Positions 8,993 through 14,893 of a stretch of 64,000 nt of DNA are shown here, piece after piece (position 1 is the first letter of the stretch; the number at the start of each line of letters is the position of its first letter). Position numbers and translations under genes: made by a program. Below the pieces are notes generated by a model. The model saw only the letters and a program-made list of their open reading frames with translations. It did not search any database and was not told the DNA's origin. The stretch lies in the NCBI RefSeq assembly GCF_014652135.1, contig NZ_BMYF01000013.1:1-64000 (forward strand). Reading direction: 5' to 3'. This stretch comes from Mongoliitalea lutea (lineage in GTDB: Bacteria; Bacteroidota; Bacteroidia; Cytophagales; Cyclobacteriaceae).

Positions 8993-9596
8993 GATATTTC
9001 AAGCTGGAAAAGACTTACAACACGCTACTAAAGTTGCCATCATGATTCATGGCAGAGGTGGTACAGCGCAAAGCATCCTAAGCCTGAATCAAGTTCTAAA
9101 CTTAGATGAGTTTGCCCAAATCGCCCCTCAAGCTCCTGGAAACACTTGGTACCCGTACAGCTTTATGGCTCCTGACCAAAGCAATGAACCCTCTTTTTCT
9201 CAATCCATACAAACCATTCATGGCATAGTTCAGGATTTGGAAAGCAAAGGTTTTAGCTCTGAACAGATCTATTTCATAGGATTTTCTCAAGGTGCATGCT
9301 TAGCCTTAGAATACGCCACCCAACATGCCAAAAAATACGGTGCAGTTATTGCCTTTACAGGCGGACTCATCGGAGAAAATATCAGACCAGAGAAGTATTC
9401 CGGCAGTTTTGATGGTACCCCGGTATTTATTGGCTCAGGTTTCAAAGATCCACATGTACCTGTCTTACGTATTGAAGCTTCCGAAGAGCTGATCAAACAA
9501 GCTGCGGGGGATGTTAAGGTGTTGATTTTCGAAGATTACGACCATACCGTCCGTCAGGAAGAAATGGATTGGGTCAATAAAAATATATTATCATAA
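8985..9596 (+). CDS. phospholipase/carboxylesterase-type alpha/beta hydrolase (MhqD-like)
   Basis: 203-residue esterase of the carboxylesterase/thioesterase group. The catalytic Ser101 lies in GFSQG, Asp155 in GFKDPHVP and His187 in YDHTV; the HGRGGTA segment near residue 23 supplies the oxyanion hole. No signal peptide. Its 8-nt overlap with the dioxygenase gene and the resemblance of the pair to mhqO/mhqD suggest that it hydrolyses a ring-cleavage product or a quinone adduct. A terminator follows. Confidence 0.87.
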   Translation: MSKIFQAGKDLQHATKVAIMIHGRGGTAQSILSLNQVLNLDEFAQIAPQAPGNTWYPYSFMAPDQSNEPSFSQSIQTIHGIVQDLESKGFSSEQIYFIGFSQGACLALEYATQHAKKYGAVIAFTGGLIGENIRPEKYSGSFDGTPVFIGSGFKDPHVPVLRIEASEELIKQAAGDVKVLIFEDYDHTVRQEEMDWVNKNILS

Positions 9597-9628
9597 GTTT
9601 ATCGAAGAGAGGTTGCTAGTCCCCCCCC

Positions 9629-9658
9629 GCCCCAACTAGTTGTTTTGGGGCTTTTTTT
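9629..9658 (+). terminator. intrinsic terminator after esterase gene
   Basis: Stem GCCCCAA (9629-9635) / TTGGGGC (9645-9651) followed by seven T residues, 33 nt after the esterase stop. On the opposite strand there is no T-run, so it serves only the plus-strand operon. Confidence 0.8.
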
Positions 9659-10580
9659 ATTTTCCTCCTGCAAGCAAATACAACACAGCCATACGAATCG
9701 CCACCCCATTTTCAACCTGCTGAAGAATGATGGATTGACCGCTGTCCGCCGCATCGGAACTTAACTCCACACCTCGATTGATAGGACCTGGGTGCATGAC
9801 CACGATTTCTTTATCCAGGCTTTCCAACATTCGTTTGTTAATCCCAAAGTAGAGGGAATATTCACGCAAGGAAGGAAAATACTTGATTTGCTGACGTTCC
9901 AATTGAATCCGCAGCACATTGGCCACATCGCACCAGCGCAAGGCTTTCATGACATCCTGTTCTACCTTTACCCCCAAGCTTTCAATATGCTTAGGGATTA
10001 GTGTAATCGGACCACAAACCATCACTTCCGCACCCAATTTTTGCAGACAAAAGATATTGGAAAGTGCAACGCGGCTATGAAGGATATCCCCGATGATGGC
10101 AATTTTTTTCCCGGCTACATCTCCCAATTTCTCACGTATGGAGAAGGCATCCAATAAGGCCTGGGTTGGGTGTTCATGTGTTCCGTCACCTGCATTGACA
10201 ATATTTGCTTGGATATGCTTGGAAAGGAAATGAGGTGCACCTACACTGGCATGCCGCATCACCACCATGTCCACTTTCATGGAAAGGATATTGTTGACGG
10301 TATCGATGAGGGTTTCCCCTTTTTTGACAGAGGAATTGGAAGAAGAAAAATTGATCACATCCGCTGAAAGACGCTTTTCAGCCAATTCAAATGATAATCG
10401 GGTTCGGGTAGAGTTTTCGAAAAAAATATTGGCAATGGTAATATCTCTCAGAGAAGGCACTTTCTTGATTGGCCTGTTGAGCACTTCTTTGAAATTATCC
10501 GCTGTTTGGAAAATCAATTCAATATCTGCGGCAGTGATGTTTTTAATTCCAAGTAAGTGTCGAGTGCTGAGTTGTGACAT
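9657..10580 (-). CDS. pyrB: aspartate carbamoyltransferase catalytic subunit
   Basis: 307-residue ATCase that condenses carbamoyl phosphate and L-aspartate to N-carbamoyl-aspartate, the second step of pyrimidine synthesis. The carbamoyl-phosphate loop is STRTR (57-61), the family HPTQ is at 137-140, and HPGPINRG starts at His263. Length is normal for the catalytic chain. It follows pyrR by only 8 nt, so both come from one message. No pyrI gene is adjacent, as in many bacteria with unregulated or differently partnered ATCase. Confidence 0.96.
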   Translation of the reverse strand: MSQLSTRHLLGIKNITAADIELIFQTADNFKEVLNRPIKKVPSLRDITIANIFFENSTRTRLSFELAEKRLSADVINFSSSNSSVKKGETLIDTVNNILSMKVDMVVMRHASVGAPHFLSKHIQANIVNAGDGTHEHPTQALLDAFSIREKLGDVAGKKIAIIGDILHSRVALSNIFCLQKLGAEVMVCGPITLIPKHIESLGVKVEQDVMKALRWCDVANVLRIQLERQQIKYFPSLREYSLYFGINKRMLESLDKEIVVMHPGPINRGVELSSDAADSGQSIILQQVENGVAIRMAVLYLLAGGK

Positions 10581-10588
10581 GGGGAGTA

Positions 10589-11131
10589 TTATGCTTTTTC
10601 AGTAATCCAAATAGCGTCTTGTTCGAAGCCCTTTTCTCTCCATTCTACGGAGACATATTGGCTTTCGAGGGTATTTACTTTGATGCCACAGTAATCGGGC
10701 ATGATCGGATAATCACGGGTATATTTTCGGTCCACTAAGACCATCAATTCTACTTTAGCAGGACGGCCAAAGGCTATCATGGCGTCTAAGGCAGCCCGAA
10801 CCGAACGACCTTTGTACAGTACATCATCGATGAGAATGACTTTTTTTCCTTCAATCAAAAAATCGATTTTAGTCTCGTTGGCTTTCAATGGAAAATCTCT
10901 TCTTCGGAAATCATCTCTATGAAAGGTAGCGTCTAAATAGCCATAAGGAACATCTATCTGGGCGATTTCTTTTAGGAGTGCAACCAATTGCTCCAACACC
11001 ACTATCCCTCTTGGCTGCAATCCCAACAAAACGGTATTCTCAAAATCATCGTGATTTTCCATCAACTGATGGCAAAAACGCTTCAAAACGATGGAGATTT
11101 GTTGCTGATCGAGGACGAGTCTTTTGTGCAT
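10589..11131 (-). CDS. pyrR: bifunctional pyr regulator/uracil phosphoribosyltransferase
   Basis: 180-residue PyrR. The PRPP loop VILIDDVLYKGRS is at about 101-113 and the N-terminal LDQQQISIVLKR matches the family start. The frame stays open to 11245, but ATG at 11129-11131 is chosen because it gives the usual PyrR length and a TATATTTG promoter element lies inside the longer version. In Firmicutes PyrR binds pyr mRNA to control attenuation; here the leader seems too short for that, so the phosphoribosyltransferase activity (uracil + PRPP to UMP) may be its main job. Co-transcribed with pyrB. Confidence 0.93.
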   Translation of the reverse strand: MHKRLVLDQQQISIVLKRFCHQLMENHDDFENTVLLGLQPRGIVVLEQLVALLKEIAQIDVPYGYLDATFHRDDFRRRDFPLKANETKIDFLIEGKKVILIDDVLYKGRSVRAALDAMIAFGRPAKVELMVLVDRKYTRDYPIMPDYCGIKVNTLESQYVSVEWREKGFEQDAIWITEKA

Positions 11132-11147
11132 GGCCAAGCTTTGCTTG

Positions 11148-11155
11148 CAAATATA
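11148..11155 (-). promoter_or_regulatory. Bacteroidota-type -7 element for pyrR-pyrB
   Basis: TATATTTG on the minus strand fits TAnnTTTG and ends 16 nt before the chosen pyrR start. No clear TTG is seen at the expected -33 position, so the call is moderate. Transcription would begin about 5-10 nt before the ATG. Confidence 0.45.
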
Positions 11156-11489
11156 GGAATAAGATAAAGATTGAGCGTAAGGATGCGGAATTTTTAAAAA
11201 TTCATCTTGCAAAACGTGTACTTTCCACCTAATTTGGAAGAACAATCATCAATCCTATCAATGAAAAAGCTTCACGATCGGGCAAAAGCTATACAGGAAG
11301 TCAAGATCCCTGCCTTTAACAAGGCAGCAACGGATACTGGATTTGGACTGATTTGGTAGGGTATTTAAATTTCAGAAAATAATTATGGAAATTGATTTCT
11401 TATCTACTTCTATTTGAGATGTTTTGGCCATAAAAAAAGTTATTTCTAAAAATAACAAACTTTTGGATGCTAGGTGGTTTTACTATAAA
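11156..11489. other. intergenic region between pyrR and cassette array
   Basis: No credible gene. It holds a perfect 16-bp palindrome GAATTTTTAAAAATTC (11188-11203) upstream of the pyr promoter, and a 32-codon plus-strand frame at 11261-11359 that starts MKKLHDRAKAI and has no recognisable family; it may be a leftover gene fragment. The cassette array begins just after this segment. Confidence 0.5.
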
Positions 11490-11620
11490 CGCTAACGGGA
11501 TTCAGCTTGGAAACGGCACGCATTCGGAGCCCTTCTCTTCCAACCTACTCCTAACTTCTTAAAGATACCAAACTTTCAATTTACTCTGAACCGCCCGCTG
11601 TATCCAAGGTGATGTTAGAG
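11490..11620 (-). repeat. attC-like 131-bp repeat, copy 1
   Basis: Minus-strand reading: outer arm CTCTAAC, inner arm CTTGGATAC, a variable centre, inner arm TCCAAG, outer arm GTTAGCG. It lies 21 nt after the stop of the HigA-like gene. The conserved inner parts (CTTGGA/TCCAAG and CCGCCCGCTGTATCCAAGG on the plus strand) are shared with the other two copies; length is identical. Confidence 0.75.
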
Positions 11621-11641
11621 TGCGTTATTCCTCTTGCCACA

Positions 11642-11941
11642 TCAAAGAAAAGTTAATCCAATTCTTTTATTCAATCCTTGTTCAAAAATTCGGATCAAGG
11701 TTGACAACTGGATGTTTCCTTTTCCATTTTCAAGTTTTGAGATATAGCTTTTCTTTGTTCCTACCTTTTCCGCCAATTGCTCTTGCGTCAGGTTTGCTTC
11801 CTTTCTAGCCTCTTTCAGCATTTCACTTATGATGAACATCTGGGCATTTTCTTCATACTTATTTCTGCTTTCACTTCCAATTTTTCCGTGCTCCAGTTCG
11901 ATCAGCTCATCGAATGTTTTGACTTTGCTATAATCCTTCAT
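11642..11941 (-). CDS. HigA-like XRE antitoxin
   Basis: 99-residue helix-turn-helix protein. The XRE HTH spans about 47-95 (LTQEQLAEKVGTKKSYISKL). It lies 4 nt after the RelE/Gp49-like toxin gene on the same strand, the toxin-first order typical of higBA. The antitoxin would neutralise the toxin and repress the pair. It is the last gene of its cassette before an attC-like repeat. Confidence 0.87.
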   Translation of the reverse strand: MKDYSKVKTFDELIELEHGKIGSESRNKYEENAQMFIISEMLKEARKEANLTQEQLAEKVGTKKSYISKLENGKGNIQLSTLIRIFEQGLNKRIGLTFL

Positions 11942-11945
11942 GATC

Positions 11946-12287
11946 TTATTTCTTTGTTTGAAAATATTCCTTCATTAACCTTTCTGCTTTCTCCAATTCA
12001 TTCTTCGGAGTCTTTTGGGTCTTTTTTTGAAAACCGTTGAACAGAACCACAAGCCTTCCTTCATCAAAGCAGCAAAAGATCCTGAAAATATTTGATTGAA
12101 ACTCAACTCTTATTTCATATAACCCTTCAGTTCCTGCCAGATGCTTGAGAAACTTCTCTGGTACCCTATCCACTTGCTTGATCAGCTCAAATACATATTG
12201 GATCTTACTTTTAACCTTATCATTCTGGCCTTGGTAAAATTCAATGAAGTGGTTTTCATAAAAAATGATCTTCCTTACCGTATTCAC
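11946..12287 (-). CDS. HigB/Gp49-like RelE-superfamily toxin
   Basis: 113-residue protein of the phage-derived Gp49-like/HigB family, ribosome-dependent mRNA interferases. The core FLKHLAGTEGLYEIRVEFQ (about 42-60) and FRIFCCFDEGRLVVLFNGFQKKTQKTP (about 63-90) match the family beta-sheet and basic active-site strand. Length is normal and no break is seen. It pairs with the downstream XRE antitoxin in the same cassette, where toxin-antitoxin pairs often act to keep the array in the chromosome. Confidence 0.87.
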   Translation of the reverse strand: MNTVRKIIFYENHFIEFYQGQNDKVKSKIQYVFELIKQVDRVPEKFLKHLAGTEGLYEIRVEFQSNIFRIFCCFDEGRLVVLFNGFQKKTQKTPKNELEKAERLMKEYFQTKK

Positions 12288-12342
12288 AAAGTTATCTCAA
12301 AAGATAACATTTTCCAAAAATGTAGCGGTTTCTTTTAATGCA

Positions 12343-12473
12343 CCACAACGGGATTCAGCTTGGAGAAAGCAGGCATTCGGAACTGTTCACTTCCAGCCTA
12401 CTCCTAACTTCATAAAGATACTAAACTTTCAATTTACTCGGAACCGCCCGCTGTATCCAAGGTGATGTTGGAC
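12343..12473 (-). repeat. attC-like 131-bp repeat, copy 2
   Basis: Minus-strand reading: outer arm GTCCAAC (fits RYYYAAC), inner arm CTTGGA, inner arm TCCAAG, outer arm GTTGTGG. The stop codon of the RhuM/Fic gene (12474-12476) is immediately adjacent to the outer arm, as in many integron cassettes. The GTCCAAC arm is the exact complement of GTTGGAC at the start of this cassette near 13871. Confidence 0.75.
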
Positions 12474-13484
12474 TTAGTTCTTTAATAGGTTTACTATCAG
12501 TTTAATCATCAAATCCCTTTGCTCAGGTAAACTTTGCGCTACTGCCAATGCCAATGCTACCAATGTATTTTCATTTATTTTTCTTACTCCTCTTTCATCC
12601 AAATGATAACTGTTCTGCTCTAAGAACCATACAAACAGAAAAGAACCTATTCTCTTATTTCCATCGCTAAAAGCATGTCCTTTGATGACAGAATATAACA
12701 ACTGTGCCGCCTGCTCTTCAATAGTTGGATATGCCAATTCTCCAAACACCGTTTGGGAGATACTTCCCAATATTCCCTGGAATGAATCATCTTTCTCGTT
12801 TCCGAAGAGCTCTCCGGCTTCTCCTTTCTGAACCAATTCCTTCTTTAATTGGTGAATGGCTTTCTTGACATCATCATAGTTGATGACATAAATGATTTCT
12901 TTGGAAAGGTTATCGAGCTGAAGATCTTCTGAATCATACCTATTGAGTAATTCAAAAGATTTGGAATACTTTGATATAATATCCAAAAATCCCTCAGTCA
13001 ATACTCTTTGTGATTCGAAGGTTCTTTCTCTTAAAATATCAAGCTGATTTTCTAGCTGAATTATTTTTTGACCTTGCTTGCTCAGTAATTCGCTGTTGAT
13101 GGCATAGCCTTTCACCAAGTAATCCTTTAGCCTTTGGGTTGCCCATTTTCTAAATTCAATCCCAACTGGTGATTTTACCCGATATCCAACTGAGATCACT
13201 ACATCCAAATTGTATGTTGAAACTGCCCTTTTTACTTTTCTTTCCCCTTCTTTTTGAACTTGGCGGAAATTCCGCCACGTTGACTCTTTTTCCAATTCTC
13301 CTTCTTTGTAAATATTTCGGATATGCTCACCAATTGTCCTTCTAGCTTTACCAAATAATTCAACAAGCTGCTGCTCGGTAACCCAAACAGTATCATGCTC
13401 CCCATCCAATATGATTTCAAATTCATTGCTACCCTGGGATGGTTTGAAAACCACTATTTCAGAATTGAAGTCAACTGTTTCCAT
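12474..13484 (-). CDS. RhuM-Fic/Doc fusion protein
   Basis: 336-residue protein with an N-terminal RhuM-type DNA-binding-like domain (about 1-130, with VWVTEQQLVELFG and the STYNLDVVISVGYRV signature at 89-103), a coiled-coil stretch (about 135-165) and a C-terminal Fic/Doc domain. The Fic motif reads HAFSDGNKRIG (270-280); Doc proteins with NKR use this loop to bind nucleotide and modify proteins. The target is unknown. No separate Phd-like antitoxin gene is visible in the cassette. The stop codon touches the attC-like repeat. Confidence 0.85.
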   Translation of the reverse strand: METVDFNSEIVVFKPSQGSNEFEIILDGEHDTVWVTEQQLVELFGKARRTIGEHIRNIYKEGELEKESTWRNFRQVQKEGERKVKRAVSTYNLDVVISVGYRVKSPVGIEFRKWATQRLKDYLVKGYAINSELLSKQGQKIIQLENQLDILRERTFESQRVLTEGFLDIISKYSKSFELLNRYDSEDLQLDNLSKEIIYVINYDDVKKAIHQLKKELVQKGEAGELFGNEKDDSFQGILGSISQTVFGELAYPTIEEQAAQLLYSVIKGHAFSDGNKRIGSFLFVWFLEQNSYHLDERGVRKINENTLVALALAVAQSLPEQRDLMIKLIVNLLKN

Positions 13485-13520
13485 ATTAGGAAGATAATGG
13501 ATTTTGATAAAAATATTAGT

Positions 13521-13853
13521 TCATTGTTTCAAAAAACCTTTGATTTCAATATTGCTTGGATCTTTAACAGCATATTCTATTAACACCTTTGATCCAATTT
13601 CCTTTTTATCGATTCTCTGCGAAAGTTTTTTCTTCTGAACATAAACCGAATCATCAACCTGATAGGATATCGTAATGATTTGGGTAAATCCCATTCCTTT
13701 CGGACCATACCCAAGTGCATTTTCTGTAATCACTGCTTTTGCCTCTGTGGTTTTTGTCCATGGAGCAAATGGCATTTCAAAATTATTCCATGCCAGGTAT
13801 AGAAAAACTCCAAACCCCAATATTCCGATTATCCAAGGATTTTGCTTTGCCAT
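13521..13853 (-). CDS. small membrane protein, DUF3592-like
   Basis: 110-residue protein with one N-terminal hydrophobic segment (about 7-23, IIGILGFGVFLYLAW) and a soluble beta-rich tail containing VKDPSNIEIKG, similar to the DUF3592 pattern (GSKVLIEYAVKDPSN). Function is unknown. It opens 17 nt after the cassette boundary and precedes the RhuM/Fic gene by 36 nt. It has no obvious antitoxin features, but its cassette partner is a Fic-type protein, so a link is possible. Confidence 0.6.
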   Translation of the reverse strand: MAKQNPWIIGILGFGVFLYLAWNNFEMPFAPWTKTTEAKAVITENALGYGPKGMGFTQIITISYQVDDSVYVQKKKLSQRIDKKEIGSKVLIEYAVKDPSNIEIKGFLKQ

Positions 13854-13864
13854 TTTATAATTGA

Positions 13865-13995
13865 GTCCAACGTGATTCAGCTTGGAGACGGCGGGCTTTC
13901 GGATCCGTTCGCTTCCAGCCTACTCCTGACTTTTTAAAGGTACTGAACTTTCTATAAACTCTGAACCGCCCGCTGTATCCAAGGTGGTGTTGTGG
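13865..13995 (-). repeat. attC-like 131-bp repeat, copy 3
   Basis: Minus-strand reading: outer arm CCACAAC, inner arm CTTGGATACAGCGGGC, inner arm GCCCGCCGTCTCCAAG, outer arm GTTGGAC (fits GTTRRRY). The inner stem pairs over 16 nt with two mismatches. A perfect palindrome (13999-14014, TCCCGCTT and its complement) lies between it and the PIN pseudogene. Confidence 0.75.
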
Positions 13996-14028
13996 TGTTC
14001 CCGCTTAAGCGGGACAGGCTGTGATTTT

Positions 14029-14436
14029 TTATTCCTGAGAAATGAATTCAGTCCAAGAAACTATTTTTGTCTTCTCTATCTTCCCTAATACTAATAAATC
14101 AGAATCTCCTGTTACTAAGAAATCTGCTTTACCATCAATCGAAAGACTCAATAAGAAATTATCTTTTGGATCCCTACATTCATTGATTTTTGATTCCACC
14201 TTTATTAATTCCCCAAAAGTTTCAATTTGGGTCAATAGCATTTTGATATCTGATTTTTTAAAAAATCTTTTGAATTTGGGCCTTTCAGAAACCTCTAAAA
14301 ACTCTTCAAGCAATTCTTGCGAAAAAATCAGTGTTACTGCCCCAGATTCAAGAAGGATATCCAGTTCCTTTTGTCTTTTGGAGATCAAAAAACTTATCTA
14401 CAGATTAGTATCTAGAATTACCCTTCTATTTTTCAT
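14029..14436 (-). pseudogene. PIN-domain toxin broken by one amber codon
   Basis: Full frame from ATG 14436 reads MKNRRVILDTNL, then TAG (14398-14400), then ISFLISKRQKELD and on to 14029. The PIN family has Trp in DTNLWISFLI, so a single TGG to TAG change explains the stop. The first catalytic acid (Asp9 of ILDTN) lies before the stop and the rest (RDPKDNF, VTGDSDLL) after it, so a re-started shorter product would lack an essential acid. The frame overlaps the antitoxin gene by 11 nt, the usual toxin-antitoxin layout. Either the toxin is dead or it needs amber suppression. Confidence 0.8.
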
Positions 14437-14641
14437 ACCGGGCTTTGCGGACTGCTTCAACCTCTTTAGTAATTTCTTCTAAACTTGGGGCTTCATCTGA
14501 CTTACTCTTGAATTTCTTCAATACTTCAGAAAAAGCATTCTCAGATTTGTCTTTCTTAATCCTTATCAAATCCAAATTTGCCAAATCTTTCAAAAGGGCT
14601 TTGGCCTTAGGATTCAATATATCAACTCTAATAGTTTCCAT
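14426..14641 (-). CDS. antitoxin partner of the PIN protein
   Basis: 71-residue protein, METIRVDILNPKAKALLKDL at the start and a charged helical tail ending in EVEAVRKARYEK. This resembles small antitoxins of Bacteroidota PIN pairs: an N-terminal strand plus helices for DNA binding and a C-terminal tail that occupies the toxin groove. Intact, in contrast to its toxin. It is the first gene of its cassette, about 60 nt after the cassette boundary. Confidence 0.75.
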   Translation of the reverse strand: METIRVDILNPKAKALLKDLANLDLIRIKKDKSENAFSEVLKKFKSKSDEAPSLEEITKEVEAVRKARYEK

Positions 14642-14699
14642 ATTTTTAGTCTTTCTTAAAGATACGAATTTTTTAAATCGGTGGTCATTTTATCATGCA

Positions 14700-14706
14700 C
14701 CACAAC
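14700..14706 (-). other. outer boundary of cassette array (recombination-site-like)
   Basis: Minus-strand GTTGTGGTGCAT starts here; the same 12 nt open the HigBA cassette (at 12349 downwards). No full 131-bp repeat exists on the far side, so this is the proximal end of the array, where an attI site or a secondary insertion site would be expected. The flanking AAGTT-type sequence is not recognisable as attI. Confidence 0.5.
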
Positions 14707-14720
14707 TTATCTATCTGTCT

Positions 14721-14771
14721 GGAAAAACCAGACTTAGTTTACCAATTTTAAGAAATAAGTCTGGTTTTTCC
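14721..14771. terminator. bidirectional intrinsic terminator
   Basis: Perfect 16-bp inverted repeat GGAAAAACCAGACTTA (14721-14736) / TAAGTCTGGTTTTTCC (14756-14771), 19-nt loop, with T-tracts on both strands. It ends minus-strand transcription from the DUF5686 gene (stop at 14894) and isolates the cassette array from it. Confidence 0.8.
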
Positions 14772-14893
14772 CAATTATAAACTCACCTCTTCAGTAGGAA
14801 AAATTGTCAACCAAAGACCAATGGAACTAAATTGGCAAATAGCTACCAACACATACTTTTCAACTAAACTATTGAAAATGTTTTAAAAATTTT

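Larger units (their letters stand above)
11496..14705 (-). mobile_element. integron-like gene cassette array without integrase (CALIN candidate)
   Basis: Three cassettes, all reading on the minus strand, each ending in a 131-bp imperfect inverted repeat: cassette 14705-13871 (antitoxin, broken PIN toxin), cassette 13870-12349 (small membrane protein, RhuM/Fic protein) and cassette 12348-11496 (HigB-like, HigA-like). Stops lie close to the repeat (the RhuM stop is directly adjacent). The first bases of the second cassette (GTTGGAC) and the first cassette (GTTGTGGTG) are exact complements of the outer arm of their own repeat, as expected for cassettes that recombined as circles at attC sites. 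No integrase gene is in the window. The name attC is inferred from structure. Confidence 0.6.

Noticed and set aside
11132-11245. Longer pyrR start at 11245
   Set aside because: Adds 38 residues unlike any PyrR and includes a -7 promoter element; the ATG at 11131 gives the normal length.
11496-14705. Prophage or plasmid remnant as source of the TA genes
   Set aside because: No phage structural, replication or integrase genes; the evenly placed 131-bp repeats explain the boundaries better.
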